Shown one piece after another: positions 38,514-51,800 of a DNA stretch of 64,000 bases. The position numbers and the translations under genes are program-made. Source of the stretch: Diadema setosum (lineage: Eukaryota; Echinodermata; Echinoidea; Diadematoida; Diadematidae); the NCBI GenBank assembly GCA_033980235.1, contig CM067070.1:5215544-5279543 (forward strand), written 5' to 3'. Every line of letters begins with the position of its first letter. Position 1 is the first letter of the stretch. The notes beneath the pieces were generated by a model that did not search any database, was not told the DNA's origin, and was given only the letters and a program-made list of their open reading frames with translations.

Positions 38514-40780
38514 TACTAGTATCTCAGCTGCTACACATACAATTGTATCATCGAAATGTCCATTACAGGGCAGTTAAGTCTACCTGACTCTGTAGGAAGC
38601 TCACTGAGAATACAAACTATCTCTTCATGCTCTGAAAAAGGAGAGTGACAGTCTCCAAGATTTCAGGATTTCCTTTTGTCTACCAAGATGTGTGTAACAT
38701 ACAATGTATGAATGTCTCCCTGGAAGCATTCTGTAATCTTCCTGAATTAGATGGATGAATACTGGCAGCCCTGCAATTAACGTTACCATCATCACTAGCA
38801 TTATCTCCCTCACATATTACCATAGTCATCACTATCACCATTGCCATTACCATCATCACACCATCATCAGTATCATCATGACCATCATCAGCATCATTAT
38901 CACCAACACCATCACCACCATCATTATAATTACTGTGATTGTTATCACCATCAACATCACCATCACTACCAATCACTATCATCATCATCATCATCACCAT
39001 CATCACCATCATTACCTTCATCACCATCTTCATCATTATTCCTACTGCAGCATCACCACCACCACCACCACTATCACCACCACCACCACCATCACCACTA
39101 CCATCACCACTACCACCACCACCATCACCACCGCCATCGCCATCGCCATCACCACCACCATCACCGTTACTGTCACCGTCACCGTCACCACCACCACCAC
39201 CATCACCATCACCATCATCATCATCATCATCATCATCACTACCATTACAAGAAACCACCACCATCACCACCATGTGACAGGACCAAAGAGAGTGTTCATT
39301 TTGCAGCATCACTCATTCTGTTACTGTATTTCAGTACATTTCAAATATCTTCAGATTGTCTGATGACAAGCTCTGGATGAGGTGATAAAATATACATGGA
39401 TCAGCTCCAAGAGAAACCTTTACTTTGCATAATCCCTGTCAATAGAGGGCAGCATTGTCCTTACCTGCACTGATCTGTCAGTTCAGCAAACTTCTGCATT
39501 CCAGCCACGACTTCTGGGTCCCCTACACAGTGGAAAAGGGAGATGAAGATATTTTATAGCATTGATTTTCACTGTTTTTCATCATATCAAACGACATCAA
39601 ATGACATCAAACAAATTACATTTAATTACATCAAATCATATATCATGTCAAATCATATCAATCGATACTATCATATCATGCAACAATACACGGGTGTACC
39701 AAACCAAATCCTACCATTACAAATCATATATCATGGTGATCATTAATGATAACATGTACACGTATATCATGTCATTTGTCAAATATCATAACTTGGATGT
39801 GTGGAAATTAAAACATAAAGTCTGGCGTATGATTCCAGGCACTTAATCCAAAAATTCACCTGGGCAGAATTACAATTGAAGTTCAAGAACGAATACCAGT
39901 TTTCAAATTAACTGAAATTCTATAGAGTAACGTCTTTCAAATAATCACCGTTACTCCAAGAACTCATCAAAATTATTGCAATGACAAAGACATTACCCAA
40001 AGAATGATGACATGGAAAATTGATAGCCACACATGTGTAGATATTGGATGAAAAAGGGAATTTCCTATGCTTCACCAATGGGTCTTTTATATCCAAGCAA
40101 AAAAAAGAAAAAGAAAAAAAAAAAAAGACTGTGATCGGACTTCTATGAGATATTCCCAAGAATGCAACTCATGCAAGTGATAGGGATATATTATTTGAAA
40201 CCATTTCATTCCTCTTAATCATTTTTGTTTTTTTAATTTGAAAAATTTTGTGCAGTTCTGCACTTGAGCAAACTATGCAAAATTGTAAAGCTGTCGATTG
40301 AGTTGGGTGAGCGAACACTGCACACAAGGAGTTAAAATCTGAATTAAAAAAAAAAATGGAAGAAGAGACCACCATGTGAGGCGTTTGGAAAATCTACTAC
40401 CCCTCAAATGGCTCTGACTGGGTTCTGAAACATAGGGAATAGTCATCATGTGTCCAGCAACAAAGCAATCACTCATTATTACTGCTGTCCCAGATCTAAA
40501 AGTGGGACTAGACAAAGCCGAATATGAATGAATACCAGCAGATCCTCTTGGAAGAATGGATCTTACACTGAAGAGGATATATTCATAAAATTTGTACTAA
40601 CATTATACGGACAACATAGGTTTTTTTTTTTTTTTTTTTTTTTTTTTGATAGTTTTGGTGGGAACACCATTTGAAAGCAAGAAATTATCAAACAAAGGGG
40701 TGAAGGTTGAGGTGTGAGTTTTCTTCAATTTGTCTCCCTCTACAAATGAAATTTGTAAGATAACAACTGCTGATCTATAA

Positions 40781-40811
<31 letters not shown>

Positions 40812-43800
40812 TGTCGGAAAAAGGAACCACGGGACTCAAACCTGTCATACTGCTTACTTCCTTGCTTTCATCAATGCCGTGTCCGCCTTGGAATACTTAA
40901 AGGGTGTGTACAGTTCTGGTCGAGGTGAGGATTTAGCTTTTAACGTTTTGCGAGATATTCAGAAACCACTCTATGAGATGTCAAAGAACATGCAGTTCTA
41001 AGGGGTATCAAAAGTTTATTCGTTGAAAATCAGTTTTGAAATGACTGAGGTATCCAAAAACAAGGTGAAACAAAGAGACCCTAATAAAGTTGTGGCATGT
41101 CGCCTTTTATTATTAGCACTTTTTATTATCAGCCATTTGAAAACCAATTTTCATCAAATAAACATTGAATCCTTCTTAAAATTACCTGCTCTTTCATATT
41201 TCATAAGAGGCTTTTCATTATCTCACTTAGGAATGTTCCAAACATGAATCCCCACCTCAACCAGTACAGTACAGTCCCTTTAATATAACAATGTCGAAAT
41301 TTCAGAGCTTGGATATTTGTTCCATGTTCATCATGTCACTGCTGGTAACCAGGGACAGCCTGGTGGTAGTGTCGCTGCCCGGAAAGCAGTAGATGACAGG
41401 TTCAAGTCCCGCTGGTTCCTTTTTTCCCCCAACATGTTTGTTAAATCATAGATCAGCAGTTGCAATCTTACAAATTGCATTTGTAGAGGGAGACATACTG
41501 AAGAAAACTCACACCTCGGGAACATCATTTATTGTTAAAATTTATTCTTTGAAATGGGGAGTGTGGACCACCTACCTGCATTCCACCTTTCTCTCACTGT
41601 ATTGTGTATCCTGCCCGAGTCACTGGGGTTCCTGATGTAGGCCAGCCACAGACTGGGTACTAGATCCAGGTCCAGGTACTGGTACTCCCCGTGGCCCAAG
41701 GCCTCAAGCTTGGCCCGGGAGAAGTCCATGTAGACGGCCCCCTGGTAGACCTGGATCACCCGGTCCTGGAGCCCTGCATTAATGAAGAGCTCATCGATCT
41801 CGACGTTGAGGATGAACTGCGGCTGGAGTTGTTTGGGCAGGTCCTGTTGGGCGGGAAGGCAGTTCCAGGAATTGTTGCCAATATGAAAACAATCCATACA
41901 TTAATGATGATAACAACACAGTGATTTTGCAAGTCCCAACTCTTTATCATTTCTTTATTCTGATATAGTGAGATACGTAAAAGAGCAACATAATTGTAAT
42001 GGTTTTTAAGTTCTCCTTGTACTATTTGATTCACTCATCTATGTCTCATCACCCTGAAAGCCATGGTCGAATTAGACATTGCACACCCCTGGCACAGATA
42101 AAATACAACATGGAACTCTCTTCAAAGGAATCAAGTTCAAGGGAAGCTACAGGAGATATTTCTTGAAGCCTGGTGCAATGTTTGTTTCAAGAGAATCTTT
42201 TTTCCAACTTCTATATTCCAGACTTTAAATTACTAAAATCAGATAACCAAAGGAGGGAAGGGGGAGAGAAAACATCCAATAGTCTGCACTCCCACTGAGG
42301 AAGAAAACAAAACAAGTAACCAAGTGAAGATTACTTCTTTGTAACTTTGTTACTTTCGGCGTCTGGTAATACCAAAATACATGAAATAATGAATACAATT
42401 TCTCAGTCTGCGGGACACTGCATGTTGAGTATCATCGTCACCCTGCAACGTCTTAGTACACACAAATAGAGCTGTCATTTTACCACACATATCATTGATC
42501 ATGACACTTAACTTGGCTGACTGGATGAGGTACGATCATTAAAATCTTTTCCACTCACCGAGTTGTTGAGGTCGAAGAAGTGCATCAGACATCTCAGTGT
42601 TGCTGTTACTATGGCGCTGCTTCCAGCAAGACCCTAGTGAGAGCGTTGAAAATAACAGAGTACCAATTATTAAGTGTGATGTCATAGCCATTTATTGCCA
42701 TGGAAACTGGCTCTGAACAACCTAATCTGGTCGGATGCAAACCATGCTTGCACCTGGTTTCAACCGAAGCTATAACAAAAGACTGTGACATCATCACTTC
42801 CGCACTCTATTACTTTGTCTCTTACAATCAGAATGTACCATCTCAATCCAGTAAGCTGATGGGTGATATTACACTGTATTCCACTAGGAGGAACTTACAT
42901 GTATCAATTTCTAATCTATCTAAAAATCTAGCCACTTGCAACTTTTGGTGGCAGGGCGCTTGCTTGTTCTGGATATTCAATACAAAATATCATGATTTTA
43001 CCTCACAACATAATAATCTCACAATTTTATTGGAATATACACGTAATGATGCTAGATTGTGTTGTTAAGTTCGGAGATGTGCAACATTTAATCTGAGTTT
43101 AACAAAGCGTCAGATTTTCAGGTAAGTGTTTGAACTTTGAACACACGGTATGTTATTTGTCAAAATTGTATTAATAATGAGGGACTTTCGATTTGTGAAG
43201 ACTTGAAATACAATACATTTCTAGCTGGACAATGCATCGAAACTGAATGGAATCGAATTGACTTGCCAAAATTGTGAAAATAGAAACACTATTGAAGACA
43301 TGGCATATGTATTCCTGGCCACTTTCAACCTTGTTTTGCTGCGTATTAAAATGATCACATGCTGCTTTATGATATACAATGCTTTGTGCAAGAGACCATT
43401 CCACCATTCTACATTGCATACTCACTACTTGACGTGGAATGTTGGTATCATACTTCAGCTTGAAATTTCTCTTTGGCAGAGCAAGACTGTAAATGTAACA
43501 ACAAACAAACAGCAGAAGCAGCAGAGAAATAACCAAATAAACAGAATAAGGACATGAAAGGACCAAAGACTTCAAGAAACAATGTTACTATTTATAATCA
43601 CAACAAGAATTTTATACAGTGTAATCCTTCTCGGATTGGTGGTTTTCTTTCATTGTATCAATTTTTTTTTTTTAAATAGCAGAACAATAGAGAATATGTG
43701 ACCCGCTACAACAAAAGGATCCGTAAGTCGGGGGAGGACAATTTTCTGACAATGACATGATATTATTCCCTTACTCTTCTACTTTACTTTCATATATAAC

Positions 43801-46800
43801 ACTACTCAATAAAGTACTCGGCTGCGGAGATATTGATGATTTTATTAGCGCATGTCGAATGGTTTAATAGGAAATCAGCGTTTTGAGAAAACCATCTTCA
43901 AAGTTTTCCTTCCGACGCTATCATGAGCAAGGGGAGGCAAGACAGTTACTGTATACCGCTTGACAATACACGTAGAAGGTACACTCCTAGCAACCTCCGC
44001 AATGTTCATTCAAGCTTAGCGTCAGTGGTCTATGCATGATCAATCAGTAACCAGGTTGCTACGCACTGACCAATAAGATCACTCCCTTGTTTATAGGGGC
44101 GGAGTCTAGGCCTAGAAAAATGCTAATTTCTTGCCTTTCTCAGATGATTTAGCTTAGAAATTTCGGCTGATGATAGAGGATACATTAAATTACAATATCA
44201 TGACAAAAACAGAAATTTGATTGTTTTTACCGATTTTGATGATCTGACTTCAAACTTGATTTTCTCAGCTCAGCCGTCAGCGAATTTAGGATCCTTTTGT
44301 CATGGCGGGTCTCATTTAAAGATAAAGTTGGGGACCTGGATTTTTACTTTGTTGCAACAAGAATTTCATAGTACCCATGTTCGATATAATGGGAGTGCAC
44401 TGTCACAGTAATTCTGAAAAATAGTTTGAATTAACAATTGCTGTTTCATCCAACTTGGTATACAATTGTGCTGGTACGGAAGGCAAAAAGTATAAAGATT
44501 CAACTCTGAATTTTTCCAAAAGGTAAAAAAAAAAAAAGGTAAAAGCAATCAGGGACTCTGTATTTTTCTTGGTGGAATACTGAACAATACATAATTATGA
44601 AGATTAAGTTATGCGAAAACATGCATTCAATGAACCAAATGTTTAGTCCTCCAAAACTCAATAAGCATGGCTATAAAACACAAATGGTCATAAACACAAT
44701 GCAGTTCAAACAGCTTGTACTACTTCACAGACACAATATATATGTGACCCGCTACAACAAAATGATCCTAAAGTCGGGCGAGGTCGATTATTTGAAAATT
44801 GCACAATATAGTCCCCTAATCTTTCTGCTTTAGATTGATATATAACACATTTTATAAAAAAAATCAGCTGCGGAGATATTGATGTTTAAAAGAGAGCATG
44901 TCGAGACGTCTGGAAAAATCACTGTTTCGAGAAAAGCTCCCTAAAAGTCTTCCTTTCGACGCAATCGCGATCAACGGACACGCAAGTCAGTTTTCACATC
45001 TGGACAATAGAAGGTAAGCCCTAGCAACCCCCGAAGAGTTAATTCAAGCACATCAGTGTCGGCGGTCTCCTCACCAACCAATCAGTGACCAGGATGTGAG
45101 AAGCGGCTGAGCATAGCGCACCCCGCCCATGCCCACATGCACCAGTCGACTGGGCAGTGTGCGAGCTTCACGCTTCGGTTAGCAGCAAGCAGCAAACTGA
45201 CCAATGAGATCACTCTGGTCGTTGTTGGGGGCGGAACCTATCTGTGGCGCTCAATCCAAATTTTCGAACCAGTTTCTGCTTCGTTGAAACGCCAAAAAAC
45301 ATGGCTAAAAAAAATGCTATTTTTTTGTCTTTCCTTTGATCATTTTGCTTCAAAATTTCGACAGATGATAGAAGACATGTTAGACTCCAATAATATATCA
45401 AAATCAGAAAATCGTAAGTTTTGACCAATTTTAATGCTCTGACTTCAAACTTGATTTTCACGGCTTCGACCGTGCGTGACTTTAGGACCTTTTTGTTGTA
45501 GCGGGTCACATATTGATATTGACTATGTGTTCACTTCACTACAAGGGCAGGCAATCACGAAATCAAGAGATGTAGACATTTGAAAGATGTTTAAGAAACT
45601 CTTCCTAAAGTTGATGCATATCATTTATAGCACAAGCACTGCCCCCCAAGGAAAAACGCAGTATCTACATCCAGCTCCATTTCTAAACAACCGAGATATT
45701 CACCATTTTATCTTTTTGCCAAAGCCCCTGGAAAATATACTCTTTTGAAAAATTCCTTAATTGTGGAATTTTAGTCTATCTAGCTACCAATTTTCCTGGA
45801 AAATATCATTTTGTGTTTTTGTTTTGTTTTTCAGTCATTGATGAAAATGTAGATACTTTGGGGAAACCCCACGCAATTGACTGATTTCCCCAAGGAAAAA
45901 CGCAGTATCTACAATGGAACGAATTTCCCCAAGGAAAAACGCAGTATCTACAGCGGAATGACTAGGATTAATCTTCTGCCATAATTATGTATGCATGTAT
46001 ACATCATTGTTCAAGTATTCTCTGGCCCTGGGGGATGCACCCTCCGCCCCCCCCATTTATCCCCTGATTACAGAGTAGGCTTCATAAGATTATTAAATAA
46101 CAGATCGTTCTTGGAACGTTTTGCTTAAAAGTGTATCCCAGACCGATCTTGCTGTAGGCCTAACGTTACGTCGATACGTGTTTAATATGAAGCTTGCCAG
46201 GGCTGTAATGTGATGCTACATGGCCTAGCCGCTAACTAGCATCTAGAATACTAGATCTAGATCTGTACAGTCTAGGTTACAGTCTGTCTAGACCAAAATA
46301 AATCTAAATTGGATGTCTGGACCTAGATCGATCTAGACTAGGTCTAGTTTTTATATCGTTTATTCTAGACTGGCTACGTAGCAGGCTACACGAGTCTACC
46401 GCCTCAGGCTATACATGCACGATGCTCACAGAAAAAAAAAAAAGATAGCCTAACGTTAGAAGTATAGAACTGCAGAAGGTTTAAGCCCTACACGAGCCAG
46501 GACTCTTTGATTAGAAAAAAAAAAATACATCTAGAACCGGTCTGGAATGAAGTGACATCCGCTCTCTAGGCCTATTCCTTCTGGATTGAACCTAAGTTTA
46601 ACGTCATGTAAATTTGTAATGTAGGCCTAACTTTTTTTACTTGTAAGTTATGTAGCATGCAGCATGGGATCATGCATGCATTTTACGCAACCCAGTCTCA
46701 CTAACCGGTTAGGGTCTTGACACTGTCTAGATCCGATAAGAATTAAAATACAACTTATTCTTAACTTTCTCTATTTCGTCCATTTACCGTGGGTACCTAT

Positions 46801-48810
46801 TTTTGCCATGGACCCTAATCTATAGTATTGTCAACTCTGTAATTTTAAGACATTGGCCTAAGTATGGTATGGAGTAGATAATTGAACATTGACACTTCAC
46901 TAGACTTAGGATTCTAAAAAGTGGTTAAGTTTTAGAATTCTTACTACAGGCCTGCCCTAGCACTAGAGTAGGCCTAGTCAAGTCCTACACTACATCTTTC
47001 TTTAGACTTTCGGAATACGGACCCTGAAAGTTCTGATTAACGTTAAGTCTAACATTAGAAAAGAGATGCAAGACTCAAACGTTAGGCATAGCCTACTGTC
47101 TAGACAAGTCTAAAAGACTTAGACTTAGATCTAAGGGAGGGTGTAACATGTTACATAACCTGACGTTTATCCGATACAACAGAAATAGATCTATTGCCTT
47201 TCGAAGAAACTTTCGGATTCGGAGCCTGAGGAATTTTGACAAGGGTCTAGGCCTAACAAAGTTACTTCACAACAAGTTATAGTACGGATAATGTTCATCA
47301 TTGAGGTAGAATATGAAAGAATAAAGCTGATCGTTTATCACACGAAGCAAAGTAAACACAAATGTATGCATTTGTGTTTACCTCGCTTCGTGTGACAAAC
47401 ATGCATTGTGTTTACTTCGCTTCGTGTGACAAACAATCAGCTTTATTCTTTCAATATTGAAATAGTTTTTAATAACTTACTCATTATCTGCAGATCAATT
47501 TTTCTTGAGGGCTAGGCTCACGAGTAATTTTCCCCACGACAACATTTTGTTTTATTCCAAGTACACACTCCCACTGTATGCTGACTAGCCGGGCCCTGTG
47601 CTGACTGCTGCACAGCATCAGTGCAGCTAGCTGCAAGCTGTCAGTGTTGTGTTGTATTGTTTAATGTGCACTCGGTTAGTCTTAATCACACACTGTGTTT
47701 TATATTAGGATCACGATCTCATCAAAATATTTACTAATCAGTATTGTTTCGGTTAGATATTTTGAACATTATGTCTTATTATTGAGCAAGTATATCTAAA
47801 GAAAGTAATTTACGTTCAAATTACAGAACAACCAGCAAATTATTCACATATATAAATAACAGTGTCTGGTAATTAAGACTAGCTTTGTAGATACTGCGTT
47901 TTTCCTTGGGGAAATATTTATCATGTAGATACTGCGTTTTTCCTTGGGGAAAGTGCAAGTTGAGTGTAGATACTGCGTTTGGCAGTTACGGAAAAGTGAC
48001 TTTCTAAACATTTTTTCAAAAATCTGAATATGTCATATGAAGAAGGATTGCCCACTGAGTATATTTATGCAAAAAAGTGAAAATCGCCAAAAATGTTAGA
48101 TACTGCGTTTTTCCTTGGGGGGGGGGGGGGGGGGCAGCGCATCCAAACAACATGCATACGCTTACCCTTGTTCAGAGCAATACTCATAAAACTTCTTGCA
48201 TGTTGCCTGTAGCAACCGCAACCCGCCGAGATACCCCTCCTTCCGACTGATGCCGTGGAGGTCACCAAGACTCCCAAACTCTGTCGGATCGTTCAGCGGG
48301 TGTGGCACTAGGATCTGAAAATTGTGTTAAGTCAAATGCTGTAATGGGAAGTGGCAAATGCGAGAGAACCCACACTGGGGAGAACTTTTTAAGAAGTTTA
48401 TGAACAGACCACAAGAGCTTGCATTTACTGGAGGATGTTAGGGTTGAAAGGTAAACAATGATGGACTACTCTCTTGATGCCCCTCAAGTTTAGTGTTGAG
48501 TGTAAAACAAACAGAGTGGACAAAGGACAAACAGAATAATTGAAGTTAAACCAGAATAGATTGAAGTTAAATAGAAACTTTGACAAAGAATAAGAAATCT
48601 GCAGAATTTCAAGTTTAACATGTTGAAAGAAAAGGTAAAATAGCTACAACCGCAAATGCAAATCATATTAGAACACATCGTCCATTGACATGCTTAGATA
48701 TTTTTCTTAACTTCCCTTCTTTGAAAAGAAATCAAGGACAAAGAGTCATATCCTACAATATATGACTATATACAACTTGTATATGACTACAATATGATAT
48801 TTTGCATATT

Positions 48811-48860
<50 letters not shown>

Positions 48861-51800
48861 GTAAAAAACCATTTGAAGAATTGTGAGGTGATGACATCAT
48901 CTAATTTGCATTCTGTGTAGTGCAAGGTCCACTCTGGAGGGAGATGCTCACCAGCTTTTGACTCTCTGATATCGTGACCTCAGCCCAAAAGTTCTTGATT
49001 GACACAGATATAGTCTTACCATGGAAACCATCAGAAGGATTCCCCATCAAACCAATCCTGTAGGAAGAGGAGATAGATAGATAGAAAGACAGATGGATAC
49101 ACAGATAAATAGACAGATACAGAGATATATGTACAGATAGATAGAGAGATAGATAAGATAGACAGATAGATAGATAGATAGGTAGATAGATAGATAGATA
49201 GGTAGATAGATAGATAGACAGATAGACAGGTAGATAGATAGATTGATAGAGAATGAGAGAAAGGGGGAGGAAAGAAACAAGGATGACAGGACATCAATCC
49301 GGGAAGACAAAGGAGCGGAGATAGTATAAAAAGAGGATAGGGAATAATAACGGATAATGAAAACGTAAACCCTAAAACCTTACAAAACATAATGAAGAAA
49401 AAATAAAACAACAAAAACCCCCAGAGACAGGTAGATTGCAACTTGGTCCATTAAACTCCTAAATAATCTTTGCATAGCGACCTCCGTTTAACCCATTTGT
49501 GTGCAAGGGACTTTGGGTAGTAGGGACAATGCACTGTGTGGCTTTCTGTGCTAATTGGCATTCAAAGCACTCCAAGGGTTTATAATTTGAAAGGGACAGT
49601 AGACAAACCCCTTTTCCTCTTTAAACTTTCAAATCCTGGGGCAATTTTGCTGCAGAAAATATTGACTTTTCCAAAAGTAAATTGGCAACTTGAAGGTTTA
49701 TCACACATTCTACACCAAAGAAAGATTAAACTGTATGTGCAACTGACGGAACTGAATACCTGAATATAAGAATAAAAGAAACATTGAAAAATTTAAACAA
49801 AACAAACCATTAAATCCTAATATTTCTCATTTTTTCAGTTATGGGAATGGTATGTTTAAACTGAAATGTAAAACAGTCATTTCAGTGATTACCTATATGT
49901 GTAATATTTTGGAAAGTTGTTGACAAAGATGATAGCCAAATTTAAGACTTGGACTGTTCTTATATTCAGAAACTGTTGTCACAATTGTACAAAATCAAGA
50001 AGAACCTTAACCAAAATTGGATAATTTGAAAATATGTTTAATATGAATTCACAAAAAAACAACAACAAACAAACAACCAAAGGTCCACAGTCCTACCTCG
50101 CATACGCCTTGGCAGTGTATGGTTTCATATATCTCTGTTCGGTCTGCTTGTCTGAGAAATAAGACAGCCATTTCTCATAGTCTGCTAAGCCCTGAAAACA
50201 CATGGGAGAAAATAACAGGTGGAATCAAGTTACTTTTGACAAATTTGACAACTCCCACCGAACCAATGCATAGCTGCCAGTGTATCATTGTAAATCAGGC
50301 CCTCAAAAATTGTCCCAACTTCAGCTATTCTATAATTGTCAAATATTCTACTGAAATATGAAACACGCTTGGAAATAATAAGTCCACCTACCATCATTTG
50401 CAGACTGAAACTTGGTTGTGCAAAAACTGACATGTCATCTCAAACTGGTTTCGCATATTATCTGTACTGAAACCACTACATCTGTCTCTCTACAGAAAAC
50501 CAACAAAAAAAGAACAACATTTGCACCAACAAAACTATTACCACAACAATAACAACAACAAAGGAGAAATCAAGAAATCATGCTCTAGATAATTGCCTGT
50601 TTCTATACTGGGCTGGAACATAGATCAAGAAAGTATTTATAATGCTGTAAAAAGTACTTACAATCTGACCTATGAGCTGAAAGCCAGTAGGTAGTTTCAT
50701 GCCATAGATGACATTTTCTGTTTCATTGATCAGCCATTGCTGTACACGCAGATGAAGAAAAGACAAAACAAAAGAAAAAGACAGACAAAAGGGCAAGGAA
50801 AACACACATTAGACAAATCAGCATAGCAGCATCACATCTCTTATTATCTGAGCAATATCAGTAGTCTAAAATAGTAACAGCTGATGTAGATTTTCTCATT
50901 ACATCAAGATGACAAATATAAGACATTTTTCTAATATTATGTTTTCAGAGCAATAAAGATAAATTCACAAAATAATGTGGACAGACCAGAAATTCAAAAT
51001 GCAGGTAAATGACAAAGTAGCAAATCCTCCAATCCTGCACACAAAATGCAAAAATACATTAATAAGTCTAGAATCATGTGTATACTGTAGGGCAAGATAA
51101 AAATCTCAATTGTCATGCCTCTAAAAGGCATGGCTGATGTAAAGAATAGTTTGCACTTTAACCCGTTGAGGACGGACTGATTTTGCTACAACACACATTT
51201 CCCATAGACAGCTGCCCGAGTATACTCGGGACTCGTCCTCAACGGGTTAATTAGGCTTCACAAATTATCAATGGACCAATTATTGAGTATATGCTATGAA
51301 ATGGCACTGGAATATTAATATGTATTGACACCACTTGTTACAAGCACTAAACTTTCATGTAATTATTTTGACAGTTATCATCAATTTTTCATTATTTTTA
51401 TTTATTTGTTTATTTGTTCATTCATTTATTTACTACTTATCAATTTATTCATTTATTTTCATTTTATTTATCTATTTATTTATTTATTTATTTATCTATT
51501 TATTTATTTTTTTTTTTTTTGGGGGGGGGGTCTCATGATACATAAACCAATACTACAGTGAAAATCACTGGCTTAAAATTACAGATGAAAGTGTTTTTCT
51601 TACATTTTATATGCCAACAGCTCTCAAAACATATTCACATGTCTTTAGCAGGGTGCAAAATGTGCTAAAAATTGCTACATTGCAAAATATGAGAGGCTTG
51701 CAGAAACCCTTCCCCTCCCTCTCCCCACAAATAAGATACAAAAAAAAGAGAATCATTTGGCATTACGACCATTACGAATTAGTTATAAATAATAATCATA

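Larger units (their letters stand above)
15665..39464 (-). other. Intron 15, 23.8 kb, filled with nested mobile elements
   Basis: The largest intron of the kinase gene. From its low-coordinate end it holds a SINE-tail palindrome, two 0.2 kb TACTGTAAA elements, a 570 bp inverted-repeat element, and the 13.25 kb candidate transposon with its nested retroelements. Beyond that come a GGGTGGTATTCTGAA-ended element, a tRNA-derived SINE and long CAT/CAC repeats. Between these, 19390-21050 and 34405-36360 show nothing beyond single-copy-looking AT-rich DNA. One 0.4 kb CpG-rich patch (20570-20960) carries no convincing ORF. Confidence 0.75.
39523..43425 (-). other. Introns 12 to 14 (around exons 13 and 14)
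   Basis: Intron 14 (39523-41575) has two SINE copies in opposite orientation, one poly-T and one poly-A tract, and a run of degenerate ATCA/ATCAAA repeats near 39580-39760. Introns 13 (41844-42558) and 12 (42634-43425) show nothing recognisable. Confidence 0.65.
45636..48140. mobile_element. 2.5 kb foldback-like element with opposed terminal arrays of one motif
   Basis: The ends read GCACTGCCCCCCAAGGAAA (left) and, on the other strand, GCGCTGCCCCCC with the same continuation (right). The left end carries AAAAACGCAGTATCTAC in forward orientation at 45652-45668, 45896-45912 and 45935-45951, plus a partial inverted one at 45849. The right end carries it inverted at 47887-47914, 47925-47952, 47966-47980 (partial) and 48095-48121. 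The interior has no long ORF, a CTAG- and AGGCCT-rich stretch (46150-47160) and a second palindrome (47315-47452). No convincing target duplication was found. The layout fits a non-autonomous element with repeated transposase-binding sites. Confidence 0.75.
43487..48165 (-). other. Intron 11 with three inverted-repeat elements
   Basis: It contains elements at 43695-44317 and 44741-45512 with TATGTGACCCGC ends and a 2.5 kb foldback-like element at 45636-48140. A partial 79 bp repeat (44331-44409) lies between the first two. Very little of the intron is left unexplained. Confidence 0.75.

Noticed and set aside
38680..39380. ORFs of about 200 codons on both strands
   Set aside because: They are produced by the CAT/CAC triplet region, where stop codons are absent in several frames.
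45137..45509. ORFs on both strands near 45.2 kb
   Set aside because: They lie inside a TATGTGACCCGC element and have no recognisable motif.
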